Shown here: positions 18,422 to 26,231 of the stretch, piece after piece
Layout: the number at the start of each line of letters is the position of its first letter
Position numbering within the stretch: the stretch's first letter is position 1
DNA from: Ramlibacter sp. Leaf400
Lineage (GTDB): Bacteria > Pseudomonadota > Gammaproteobacteria > Burkholderiales > Burkholderiaceae_C
Assembly (NCBI RefSeq): GCF_001424545.1
Contig: NZ_LMQL01000014.1
Span: 1-64,000 of the forward strand
Length of the DNA stretch: 64,000 nt
Reading direction: 5' to 3'
Translations under genes and position numbers: made by a program
The notes under the pieces: generated by a model
Databases searched by the model: none
What the model saw: only the letters and a program-made list of their open reading frames with translations
Told to the model about the DNA's origin: nothing

Positions 18422-19444
18422 TCAGCGCTTGCGGGCGGCGATCAGCGCGTCGGCGTAGGCCTGCCAGGGCGCGTCCTTGGGCAGGTCCTTGAACACGCCC
18501 TGCGCCGCGAGGTCGGCCACCCACTGCTGCTTCTCGGCGATGGCCGCCGTCAGCATGGGCGGGAAGCCCGCTTCCTCCACGGTGTTGGCGGCTTCGCGCA
18601 TCTCCTCGGCGCGGCGCTTGCCGTGCTGCACCACGCGGCTGAAGAAGTAGGCGCCCTGCTTCGGCCAGTCGATGGAGGGGAAGGTCTCGGCCAGCGTGGG
18701 GAGCACGTGGTCCTCCACGCCGTACTGGCGTGCGGTCGCGTAGCTCTCGATCACCAGCGCCTCCAGGCCCTTGATCATCACGCTGCGGCACATCTTGATC
18801 GCGCTGGCGACGCCCAGCCGCTCCGACACGGCCCTGGCGTCCAGGCCCCAGCCCGTGAGCAGCTGCGCCAGTTCGGCCGCCTGGGCGCCGCCCAGCAGCA
18901 TGGGCACGCGGATGCCGTAGGGCGGCACCGACGTCATCACGCCGGCCTCGACGTAGTGCGCACCGCGGGCATCGACGAGCGCCGCCGCCTGCTGCTTGGT
19001 GCCGGGCGATGCGGAGTTCAGGTCCAGGAACACCGTGCCGGGCCGAAGGAACGGCGCGGCTTCCTGCGCCACGGCCAGTGTGTTGGACGCGGTGACGGCG
19101 GAAATCACCAGGTCGCTGGCTTCGCACAGCGACCGTATCGAGTCGTGCGCCACCACGCCGGCGGCGCGGGCGTGCGCGCGTTCGGCCTCCCGGGGCCCTG
19201 CCTGCGCGGGGATGAACATCGGGTGCGTGGTGTCGGTGGAGCGCGTGAGGCCGGCCGGGGGCGTGCTGCCGGTCGATTGCGCGCTGCCGGTCGATTGCGC
19301 GGTGCCGGCCGCGGCCGGAGCCGGCGGTCCGAACTTCAGGTCCCAGGCGCCCACGTCCACGACGCCGGGCCTGGACTTCAGGCCCAGGCTGAAGATCTTG
19401 CCCACCTCGCCGTAGCCGATCAGGCCGATGCGTCGAACTTCCAT
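18422..19444 (-). CDS. NAD(P)-dependent dehydrogenase with DUF1932 domain and an internal insertion
   Basis: The 340-residue protein combines an N-terminal 6-phosphogluconate-dehydrogenase-like Rossmann fold (IGLIGYGEVGKIF) with a C-terminal all-helical DUF1932 domain (ASAIKMCRSVMIKGLEALVIESY). Family members act on 3-hydroxy or 2-hydroxy acids. Between the second strand (GAWDLKF) and the helix leading to VVAHDSIRSL there is a low-complexity insertion, about residues 40-95, with repeated QSTGS units and HPMFIPAQAG. The latter resembles a translated piece of the dispersed repeat. The rest of the fold is intact and the frame is open. Confidence 0.82.
   Translation of the reverse strand: MEVRRIGLIGYGEVGKIFSLGLKSRPGVVDVGAWDLKFGPPAPAAAGTAQSTGSAQSTGSTPPAGLTRSTDTTHPMFIPAQAGPREAERAHARAAGVVAHDSIRSLCEASDLVISAVTASNTLAVAQEAAPFLRPGTVFLDLNSASPGTKQQAAALVDARGAHYVEAGVMTSVPPYGIRVPMLLGGAQAAELAQLLTGWGLDARAVSERLGVASAIKMCRSVMIKGLEALVIESYATARQYGVEDHVLPTLAETFPSIDWPKQGAYFFSRVVQHGKRRAEEMREAANTVEEAGFPPMLTAAIAEKQQWVADLAAQGVFKDLPKDAPWQAYADALIAARKR
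19265..19300. repeat. Tandem 18-bp duplication inside the DUF1932 dehydrogenase gene
   Basis: Two identical copies of gctgccggtcgattgcgc, in frame, encode the QSTGS repeats. They sit within the insertion that interrupts the Rossmann fold. Confidence 0.9.
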
Positions 19445-19453
19445 GGCGTCTCC

Positions 19454-20437
19454 TTATTGCCGGGGGATGCCGGCGCGGGCGATCACGTCGGACCAGCGCC
19501 GCACGTCGGCGGCCAGGTGCTCGCGCAGCTGCGCCGGCGTGCTGCCTTGCGCGACCAGGTTGAGTTCCGCCAGGCGCTGGCGCACGTCGGCCTTGGCGAC
19601 CGCGGCGTTCACTTCGCGGCTCAAGCGCTCTATGGCCGCTGCGGGCGTCTTCGCCGGCGCCGCCAGCCCGTTCCACGAGGTCACGTTGAACGAGGCCAGC
19701 GGCCCGCCGACTTCCCGGGCGGTGGGTACGTCGGGGAACTGGGGCGCGCGCTTCGCGCCCAGCACCGCCAGCGGCCGAAGCGCCCTGGAGCGGATCTGGC
19801 CGACCAGCGGGCCCAGGATGTCCACGCCCGCGTCGATCTCGCCGGAGCGCAGCGCGGTGATCACCGGCGGCGTTCCGTTGAAGGGCACGACCTGGGCCGA
19901 GATGCCGGCGGTCGCCTTGAACAGTTCGGCCGCCAGGTTCTGCGTCGTGCCCACCTGGGGCGAGCCGAGGTTGAGCTTGCCGGGGTTGGCCCGTGCGTAG
20001 TCCAGCAGGTCCTGCAGGGTGCGGAAGCGCCCGCCCTCGGCGGCCACCAGCACCAGGTCGAAGGTGGCCATCAGCGACACCGGCGCGAAGTCGCGCAGCG
20101 TGTCGAAGGGCAGCGCCTTGAACAGGGCCGCGCTCACCGCGGTGCCGCTGGAGACCAGCAGCAAGGTGTGGCCGTCCGGCTCGGCCCGGGCGACCTGCTC
20201 GCCGGCCACGACGCCGCCGGCGCCGGGCTTGTTCTCGATCACCACCGGCTGGCCGAGGGCGGCCGACATCGCTTGGCCGACCGAGCGCGCCGTCAGGTCG
20301 GCGGCGCCGCCGGGCGCGTTGGGCACCACGATGCGCAGCGGGCGCGACGGGAAGGCGGCCTGGGCCCGGGACGCGAGCGGCGCCGCCGCGGCCAGGGCGG
20401 CGAGCCGTTGCAGGAACTGGCGGCGCAAGAAAGGCAT
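19454..20437 (-). CDS. Bug/TctC-family tripartite tricarboxylate transporter binding protein
   Basis: The 327-residue protein begins MPFLRRQFLQRLAALAAAAPLASRAQA, a leader with Arg pairs, and continues with the Bug hallmarks RIVVPNAPGGAADLTARSVGQ and VVIENKPGAGGVVAGEQVARA. Bug proteins bind carboxylates in the periplasm. No TctA/TctB membrane genes are nearby, which is usual for the many orphan Bug genes of Comamonadaceae. It lies 10 bp after livF and 9 bp before the dehydrogenase gene in an apparent operon. Confidence 0.9.
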   Translation of the reverse strand: MPFLRRQFLQRLAALAAAAPLASRAQAAFPSRPLRIVVPNAPGGAADLTARSVGQAMSAALGQPVVIENKPGAGGVVAGEQVARAEPDGHTLLLVSSGTAVSAALFKALPFDTLRDFAPVSLMATFDLVLVAAEGGRFRTLQDLLDYARANPGKLNLGSPQVGTTQNLAAELFKATAGISAQVVPFNGTPPVITALRSGEIDAGVDILGPLVGQIRSRALRPLAVLGAKRAPQFPDVPTAREVGGPLASFNVTSWNGLAAPAKTPAAAIERLSREVNAAVAKADVRQRLAELNLVAQGSTPAQLREHLAADVRRWSDVIARAGIPRQ

Positions 20438-20447
20438 CCGCGCGAGC

Positions 20448-21152
20448 TTAGCGCGCGACGCCCAGCAGGCGGTCCAGCAGCGCCGGGTCGGCGCGAAGTT
20501 CCCGTGCGGTCCCGCCGTGCACCACCGTGCCGCGGTCCAGCACCACCGCGCGGTCGGAGATGGCCAGGATGGCCTGCGGGTGCTGCTCGACGATGATGGC
20601 CGACAGGCCCTCCTCGCGCGTGATGCGGCGGATGGCCCTCAGCAGCTCGTCCACGATGATGGGCGCCAGGCCTTCCAGCGGCTCGTCCAGCAGCAGCAGG
20701 CGTGGGTTGAGCACCAGCGCGCGGCCCACGGCCAGCATCTGCTGCTCGCCGCCCGACAGCTGCGTGCCCAGGTTGCCCTTGCGCTCGGCCAGGCGCGGGA
20801 ACATGGCGTACACGCCCTCCGGCGTCCAGCGGCCCGGCCGCGCGACGGCGGTGAGGTTCTCGTCCACGGTGAGCGACTTGAAGATGTTGCGCTCCTGCGG
20901 CACCCAGCCGATGCCGGCGCCCGCGCGCTGGTGCGAGGCCAGCTTGTGCAGCGCCGCGCCGCCCAGCGTGATGCTGCCGCCGTGCTGGCGCGTGGCGCCG
21001 GCCAGCGTGTTGATCAGCGTGGTCTTGCCGGTGCCGTTGCGGCCCAGCAGCGCCAGCGTGGCGCCCTCGTCCAGCGAGAACGACACGTCCTGCAGCACCA
21101 CGGCCTCGCCATAGCCGGCGGACAGGCGCTCGACCTTGAGCAGTTCAGGCAT
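20448..21152 (-). CDS. livF: Branched-chain amino acid-type ABC transporter ATPase LivF
   Basis: The 234-residue ATPase has Walker A LLGRNGTGKTTL, signature LSGGEQQMLAVGRAL and Walker B LLLLDEPLEGLAP, ending with the short LivF C-terminus. Its start overlaps the end of livG by 8 bp. It powers the LivHM permease. Because vanAB and its regulator lie at the operon head, the substrate may be an aromatic acid rather than an amino acid (inference). Confidence 0.93.
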   Translation of the reverse strand: MPELLKVERLSAGYGEAVVLQDVSFSLDEGATLALLGRNGTGKTTLINTLAGATRQHGGSITLGGAALHKLASHQRAGAGIGWVPQERNIFKSLTVDENLTAVARPGRWTPEGVYAMFPRLAERKGNLGTQLSGGEQQMLAVGRALVLNPRLLLLDEPLEGLAPIIVDELLRAIRRITREEGLSAIIVEQHPQAILAISDRAVVLDRGTVVHGGTARELRADPALLDRLLGVAR

Positions 21153-21924
21153 GGACGGCCTCCTCTTCGCCTGCCGTCTCCCCGTGGCCGAGGTAGACCT
21201 CGCGCACGCGCGGGTCGGCGGCGATCTGGTCGGGGTCGCCTTCGGTCAGCACGGCGCCGTTCACCAGCACGGTCATGCGCCTGGCGAAGCTGAACACCAG
21301 GTCCATGTCGTGCTCGATCAGCAGCACCGACACGTCGGCCGGCAGCGCGGCCACGGTCTGCAGGATCTCCTCGCGCTCGCCCGCGGGCACGCCGGCCACC
21401 GGCTCGTCCAGCAGCAGCACGCGCGGCTCGCAGGCCAGGGCGATGGCGATCTCCAGCAGGCGCCGCTTGCCGTAGGGCAGGACTTCGGTGGGCACGTCCA
21501 TCACCTCGGCCAGGTGGAAGCGCTCCAGCAGCTCTTCGCTGCGCTGCGTCACGCCGCGGTCGCGGCCCAGCGCCTGCCAGAAGCGCCCGCCCAGGCCGCG
21601 CTGCTGCGAGACCACCAGCGCCAGCGTCTGCAGCGGCGTCATGGAGGCGAACAGCTGGTTGATCTGGAAGGTGCGCACCATGCCGCGGCGCACCCGCAGG
21701 TGCGGCGCCAGCGTGGTGATGTCCTGCCCTTCCAGCACGATGCGGCCGGCCGTGGGCTCCAGCACGCCGGTGAGCAGGTTGACCAGCGTGGTCTTGCCGG
21801 CGCCATTGGGGCCGATGAGGGCGTGGCGCGCGCCGCGCTTGAGGTCGAGCGTGACGTCGCTGGTGGCGGTGATGCCGCCGAACTTCTTCACCAGGCCCTG
21901 GCAGGAGAGGACGACGTCGCTCAT
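21145..21924 (-). CDS. livG: Branched-chain amino acid-type ABC transporter ATPase LivG
   Basis: The 259-residue ATPase has Walker A IGPNGAGKTTLVNLLTG, the LivG-type signature LPYGKRRLLEIAIAL and Walker B VLLLDEPVAGVP. The C-terminal YLGHGE motif is typical of LivG. It follows livM across a REP-like element. Confidence 0.93.
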   Translation of the reverse strand: MSDVVLSCQGLVKKFGGITATSDVTLDLKRGARHALIGPNGAGKTTLVNLLTGVLEPTAGRIVLEGQDITTLAPHLRVRRGMVRTFQINQLFASMTPLQTLALVVSQQRGLGGRFWQALGRDRGVTQRSEELLERFHLAEVMDVPTEVLPYGKRRLLEIAIALACEPRVLLLDEPVAGVPAGEREEILQTVAALPADVSVLLIEHDMDLVFSFARRMTVLVNGAVLTEGDPDQIAADPRVREVYLGHGETAGEEEAVHA

Positions 21925-21934
21925 TCGCAGACTC

Positions 21935-22020
21935 CGTCATTCCCGCGGAGGCGGCAATCCAGTGCGTCCGCTTTCGCGGACTGCCGGGAGCCCTGGGTCC
22001 CCGCCTTCGCGGGGACGACG
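21935..22020. repeat. REP-like dispersed palindrome, copy 2 (subtype A)
   Basis: An 86-bp copy bounded by cgtcattcccgcgg and cgcggggacgacg, placed inside the liv operon between livM and livG. Confidence 0.85.
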
Positions 22021-22030
22021 AAGGTGGTTC

Positions 22031-23008
22031 TCATGCCGTCCTCCCGCGCTGGAACAAGGTCCAGGGCTTCAACAACCGGTCCCGCCCGACCAGCACCAGC
22101 ACCACCAGGAACAGGCCCAGCCAGAACGTCCAGTACTGCGGCGTGATCGCCGACAGGAAGTCCTGCATCAGCTTGAACACGATGGCCCCCAGCACGCCGC
22201 CATACAGCCAGCCCGTGCCGCCGACAACCAGGATCAGCATCACGTCGGCCGAGCGGTGGAACTCGAAAACGTCCAGCGACGCGAAGCCCGTGGTCTGCGC
22301 CAGCAGCGCGCCGGCCGCGCCCGCCAGCGCCGCGGCCACGGTGTAGGCCACGGCGATGCGCGAGCCCACCGGGATGCCGATGGCCATGGCCCGCAGCCGG
22401 TTGTCGCGGATCGCCTGCAGCGTGCCGCCGAAGGGCGAATTCACCAGGCGGCGCGCGAGCAGGAAGAAGACCAGCAGCACGGTGAGCGAGTACCAGGCGG
22501 CCGTGCGGCCGGCCAGGTCGAACTCGAACCGGCCCAGCAGCGGCCCCATCACCACGCCCTGCAGGCCGTCGGCGCCGCCGGTCAGCCAGTCGAGCTTGTT
22601 GGCCAGCTCCAGCAGGATCAGCGCGGCGCCCAGCGTCACCATCAGGCGCGTGAGGTCGCTGCCGCGCTGCACGGTGAAGCTGGCGATGGCGCCCAGCACG
22701 GTGGCCGCGGCGATGCCCACGGCCAGCCCGACCAGCGGGTCCGGCAGGAAGTGCTTGGCGAACAGCGCCGCGGCGTACGCCCCGAAGCCGAAGAAGGCCG
22801 CGTGCCCCAGCGACACGATGCCGGTGAAGCCCAGCACCAGGTCGAGCGACAGCGCGAACAGCGCCACGATGGCGATCTCGTTGACGATGGCCGCGTACTG
22901 CGCCAGCACCAGCGGCGACGCGAAGGCCACCGCCCACAGCAGCGGCTCCCACAGGCGCCAGCGGGTGGCGCGCAGCAGCGAAGATCGGGCGCGTTCACCG
23001 GTCGTCAT
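22031..23008 (-). CDS. livM: Branched-chain amino acid-type ABC permease LivM
   Basis: The 325-residue membrane protein carries the permease signature GFTGIVSLGHAAFFGFGAYAAAL and the late GGTGWLYGGVLGAIVF segment typical of LivM. The ATG at 23008 overlaps the livH stop by four bases; the longer open frame upstream runs through livH and is not real. Confidence 0.92.
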   Translation of the reverse strand: MTTGERARSSLLRATRWRLWEPLLWAVAFASPLVLAQYAAIVNEIAIVALFALSLDLVLGFTGIVSLGHAAFFGFGAYAAALFAKHFLPDPLVGLAVGIAAATVLGAIASFTVQRGSDLTRLMVTLGAALILLELANKLDWLTGGADGLQGVVMGPLLGRFEFDLAGRTAAWYSLTVLLVFFLLARRLVNSPFGGTLQAIRDNRLRAMAIGIPVGSRIAVAYTVAAALAGAAGALLAQTTGFASLDVFEFHRSADVMLILVVGGTGWLYGGVLGAIVFKLMQDFLSAITPQYWTFWLGLFLVVLVLVGRDRLLKPWTLFQRGRTA

Positions 23009-23880
23009 GCCTTGCCTCCCTGCCGCACGAAGAGGCCCTGCGGCCGCCAGATCAGGATGGCGATCATCAGCAGGTACACGATGAAGGCGCCCATCTTGGG
23101 GATGTAGTACTTGCCCGCCACGTCGGCGATGCCCAGCAGCAGGGCCGCCAGCAGCGGGCCGGTGATGGACGAGGTGCCGCCCACCGCCACCACGATCAGG
23201 AAATAGATCATGAACTTGAGCGGGAAGCTCGGGTCCAGCCCCAGCACCTCGGCGCCCAGCGCGCCGCCCAGGCCGGCCAGGCCGCAGCCGAAGGCGAAGG
23301 TGGAGAGGAAGACGATGTTGACGTTGATGCCCAGGCCCGCGGCCACGCGCTGGTCGTCCACCGAGGCGCGCAGGCGGCTGCCGAAGCGCGTCTTCGACAG
23401 CACGTACTGCAGCACCAGCGTGAGCGCGGCGCACACCGCGATGATGAACAGGCGGTAGTGGCCCATGCCCAGCGTCCAGGCGCCGCTGCCGATCTCGGTG
23501 CGGCCCTTGAGCCACTCGGGCAGGTGGATGAACTGCTGGGTCGACCCCATGAAGTAGTCGACGCTCGCCACCGCCATGAAGGTCAGCCCGATGGAGAACA
23601 GCACCTGGTCCAGGTGCGGCTTGCGGTACAGCGGCCGGTACAGCGTGCGCTCCAGCACGCCGCCGATCAGCGCCGCGCCCAGGAAGGCCAGCGGCAGGCA
23701 CAGCAGGAAGGGCACGCCGGCGCGCTGCATCAGCAGCACCGTGATGTAGCCACCCGCCATGGCGAAGGCGCCGTGGGCCAGGTTGATGAAGTTCATCAGG
23801 CCCATGGTCACGGCCAGGCCCAGGGCCAGGATGAAGAGCAGCATGCCGTAGGCGATGCCGTCGAAGAGGATGGTGAGCAT
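23005..23880 (-). CDS. livH: Branched-chain amino acid-type ABC permease LivH
   Basis: The 291-residue permease starts MLTILFDGIAYGMLLFILALGLAVTMGLMNFINLAHGAFAMAGGY, the classic LivH N-terminus. The sense sequence just before the ATG is agcccctcca, with no Shine-Dalgarno motif; it is the end of the inverted heptamer repeat. This suggests coupling to or control by that structure. Confidence 0.93.
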   Translation of the reverse strand: MLTILFDGIAYGMLLFILALGLAVTMGLMNFINLAHGAFAMAGGYITVLLMQRAGVPFLLCLPLAFLGAALIGGVLERTLYRPLYRKPHLDQVLFSIGLTFMAVASVDYFMGSTQQFIHLPEWLKGRTEIGSGAWTLGMGHYRLFIIAVCAALTLVLQYVLSKTRFGSRLRASVDDQRVAAGLGINVNIVFLSTFAFGCGLAGLGGALGAEVLGLDPSFPLKFMIYFLIVVAVGGTSSITGPLLAALLLGIADVAGKYYIPKMGAFIVYLLMIAILIWRPQGLFVRQGGKA

Positions 23881-23883
23881 TGG

Positions 23884-23972
23884 AGGGGCTAGGGGCTGGG
23901 GGCTAGGGGCTAGGGTTCCGGAGGCAACGGACGGCTGTTTCCCTAGCCCCTAGCCCCTAGTCCCTAGCCCCT
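23884..23972. repeat. Inverted heptamer repeat between livK and livH (element A)
   Basis: Two 32-nt arms (23884-23915 and 23941-23972) made of about four copies each of the heptamer CTAGCCC or its complement pair with 30 of 32 matches around a 25-nt spacer. In the livK-livH transcript the G-rich arm comes first, with runs of three or four G separated by CTA, a quadruplex-type pattern. The spacer contains aacagccgtccg in the transcript sense, shared with the second element at 49382. Confidence 0.9.
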
Positions 23973-23998
23973 GCAAAGCGCGCTTCAGCGCGCTTTGC
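23973..23998 (-). promoter_or_regulatory. Hairpin enclosing the livK stop codon
   Basis: A perfect 11-bp stem gcaaagcgcgc/gcgcgctttgc with a 4-nt loop; the loop holds the TGA of livK. No T-run follows, so it is not a classical terminator. It abuts inverted-repeat element A. Confidence 0.85.
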
Positions 23999-25157
23999 CC
24001 GGATCCTTCACATCCTTGATCGCGTCGAACTCCACGTTCCACAGCTGGCCGTCCTTCTTCTCCACCTTGCGCAGGTAGATGGTCTGCACCACGTCGCGGG
24101 TCTGGGCGTCGATGAACACCGGGCCGCGCGGGCTTTCGAAGATCTGGCCCTTCATGCCGTCGACCAGCGCCTGGCCGCCGCCCTTGCCGCCGGTCTTCTT
24201 CAGCGCCTCGTAGATCACGCGCATGCCGTCATAGCCGCCCACGGCCATGAAGTTGGGGCGCAGGTTCTTGTTGGCCTTCTGGAAGGCCTCGACGAACTTC
24301 TTGTTGGCGGGCGAGGGATGGGCCGCCGAGTAGTGGTGCGAGGTGACCACGTTCAGGGCCACGTCGCCCATGTCGTTGAGCTGGTCGTCGTCCGTCACGT
24401 CGCCGGTGCCGATCAGCTTGATGCCGGCCTTGTCCATGCCGCGCTCGCCGAACTGCTTCATCACCGCGGCGCCCGCGCCCGAGGGCACGAAGACGAACAG
24501 CGCGTCGGGCTTGAGGTCGCGCACCTTCTGCAGGAAGGGCGCGAAGTCCGGGTTGCGCAGCGGCACGCGCAGCTTGTCGGCCACCTTGCCGCCGTTGAAG
24601 ACGAAGCGATCGGTGAAGTACTTCTCGGCGTCGATGCCGGGGCCGTAGTCGCTCACCAGCGTCACCACGGTCTTGATGCCGTTCTTGGGCGCCCAGTCGG
24701 CCATGCCCACCGAAGCCTGCGGCAGCGTGAAGCTGGTGCGCACGATGAAGGGCGAGGCCTCGGTGATGCTGGAGGTGGCCGCGGCCATCACCACCAGCGG
24801 CGTCTTCGACTGCGTGGCGATCGGCGCGACGGCCATGGCCGACGGCGTGATGCCCATGCCGGCCAGCACGTCCACCTTCTCGTTGACCACCAGTTCCTGC
24901 GCCAGCCGGCGGGTCTGGTCGGGCAGGCTGGTGTCGTCCTTGACGATCAACTCGACCTTGCGGCCGGCCACGGTGTCGCCGTTCTGCGCCACCCACAGGC
25001 GGGCGGCGGCCTCGATCTGGCGGCCGGTGGTGGCCTGCTGGCCGGTCATCGGCAGGATCAGGCCGATCTTGAACGGCGCGCCCTGTGCCCAGGCCAGGGG
25101 GCCGGCGGACAGCAGGGCGGTGCAGGCGGCGGCCTGGATCAGGGTTCTCTTTTTCAT
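23985..25157 (-). CDS. Liv-type ABC transporter substrate-binding protein
   Basis: The 390-residue precursor has a Sec signal (MKKRTLIQAAACTALLSAGPLAWA) and a type I periplasmic binding fold (FKIGLILPMTGQQATTGRQIEAAARLW, VSDYGPGIDAEKYF, GGYDGMRVIYEAL). It is the first gene of the transport operon livK-H-M-G-F and lies 158 bp from the GntR gene on the same strand. Members of this family in aromatic-degrading bacteria often bind benzoate-like acids, so vanillate or a relative is a reasonable candidate ligand (inference). Confidence 0.9.
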   Translation of the reverse strand: MKKRTLIQAAACTALLSAGPLAWAQGAPFKIGLILPMTGQQATTGRQIEAAARLWVAQNGDTVAGRKVELIVKDDTSLPDQTRRLAQELVVNEKVDVLAGMGITPSAMAVAPIATQSKTPLVVMAAATSSITEASPFIVRTSFTLPQASVGMADWAPKNGIKTVVTLVSDYGPGIDAEKYFTDRFVFNGGKVADKLRVPLRNPDFAPFLQKVRDLKPDALFVFVPSGAGAAVMKQFGERGMDKAGIKLIGTGDVTDDDQLNDMGDVALNVVTSHHYSAAHPSPANKKFVEAFQKANKNLRPNFMAVGGYDGMRVIYEALKKTGGKGGGQALVDGMKGQIFESPRGPVFIDAQTRDVVQTIYLRKVEKKDGQLWNVEFDAIKDVKDPGKAR

Positions 25158-25315
25158 GGACGGTCTCCGTGGTTGGACGAAAGGGATCGCGGCCCGCGCG
25201 GCCCCGCCGGCAGGCCGCGATTCTCGGTCGCGGCCCCCCCGGGGCCAAGTCGGGCGCCGGTCTATCAGCTATCCAGATTCAGCATAGCGACGCAGGCGGT
25301 ATCGAAGGGCGCGCA

Positions 25316-26077
25316 TCAGGCTCGCTCGCGGATGAGGCGAACGCCCGGCATGCGGTCGGCGTGCTGGTGGCTGCTGACGGCTTCGCGCAGGTTGCGGCGC
25401 GCCAGCCGCGAGTGCTCGCGCATGATGGCTTCGGCCCGGCTGCCCTCGCGCTGCTCGATGGCTTCGAGCACCTGGCGGTGCTGGTCCTGCGCCACCACCA
25501 GCATGTCGCGCGCGCGCGGCGTGTTGGCCTGCACCACGGCGAAGGCGGACGGCGAGGCGAACGGCAGGCTCACCACCCGCTCGAGTTCGCGCGCCAGCAC
25601 CGGGCTGGCCGACATGCCGCTGAGCAGCACGTGGAAGCTCTCGTTGTGCTTGACGTAACGGCTGAAGGCTTCGTCGTCCAGGGCGGGCTGCGCCAGCAGC
25701 GCGTCGATGGCGTCCAGGCAGTCGCGCGCCTGCGCCAGCACCTCGGGCGACACGCCTCGCTCGGCGGCCAGCCGGGCCGCGAGGCCTTCCACCGTGCCGC
25801 GCAGCTCGATCGCATCGGCGGCGTCGCGCTCCGAGAAGGTCCGCACCGCATAGCCTCCGCCGGGGAGCGACTGCAGCAGCCCCTCCTGCTCCAGCCGCAT
25901 CAGCGCGGCGCGGATCGGCGTGCGCGACACGCCCAGCTTCTCGACGATGGCCAGCTCGGCGATGCGGGCGCCACCGGCCAGTTCGCCGGCCAGGATCATC
26001 TCGCGCAGGCGCAGCTGCGCCTTGACCGCCTGGGAAGTGCCGGCGTCCGCTTCGAGGGGGGCAGAGGTCGCGCTCAT
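25316..26077 (-). CDS. GntR-family (FadR/FCD type) regulator, VanR-like
   Basis: The 253-residue protein has an N-terminal winged helix (LREMILAGELAGGARIAELAIVEKLGVSRTPIRAALMRLEQEGLL) and an all-helical FCD effector domain. It is divergent from vanA; a palindrome TTGTATACAA lies 8 bp upstream of its own start and a near copy lies upstream of vanA. This fits an autoregulated repressor of vanAB released by vanillate, as known for VanR proteins. It may also affect the liv operon downstream on the same strand. Confidence 0.87.
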   Translation of the reverse strand: MSATSAPLEADAGTSQAVKAQLRLREMILAGELAGGARIAELAIVEKLGVSRTPIRAALMRLEQEGLLQSLPGGGYAVRTFSERDAADAIELRGTVEGLAARLAAERGVSPEVLAQARDCLDAIDALLAQPALDDEAFSRYVKHNESFHVLLSGMSASPVLARELERVVSLPFASPSAFAVVQANTPRARDMLVVAQDQHRQVLEAIEQREGSRAEAIMREHSRLARRNLREAVSSHQHADRMPGVRLIRERA

Positions 26078-26084
26078 GGCTCAG

Positions 26085-26094
26085 TTGTATACAA
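26085..26094. promoter_or_regulatory. Candidate GntR operator at the regulator start
   Basis: The perfect palindrome TTGTATACAA, very AT-rich against the local background, sits 8 bp before the ATG of the divergent GntR gene. FadR-type GntR proteins recognise short palindromes of this kind. Confidence 0.65.
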
Positions 26095-26183
26095 GCGGCA
26101 GTCTATCCGCAGGCGCGCCGACCCGGCAATCTCACGTTTTCACTGAGAACACGCCGCCAGCGATGGCCGGCCGTTTGCCTTTG

Positions 26184-26193
26184 TTGTATACAT
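26184..26193. promoter_or_regulatory. Candidate GntR operator at the vanA promoter
   Basis: TTGTATACAT, nine of ten bases identical to the site at 26085, lies 38 bp upstream of the vanA ATG. The pair of sites in one divergent gap supports joint control of vanAB and the regulator. Confidence 0.65.
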
Positions 26194-26231
26194 CGCTTAT
26201 CCTCCAGCCCCTTTTTCGACCGCCCCCCGCC

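Noticed and set aside
22031-23701. 556-codon frame extending livM into livH
   Set aside because: It reads through livH out of frame; the normal livM start at 23008 overlaps the livH stop by four bases.
23884-23972. Heptamer element considered as an intrinsic terminator
   Set aside because: Neither arm is followed by a T-run and livH lies directly downstream with no promoter visible.
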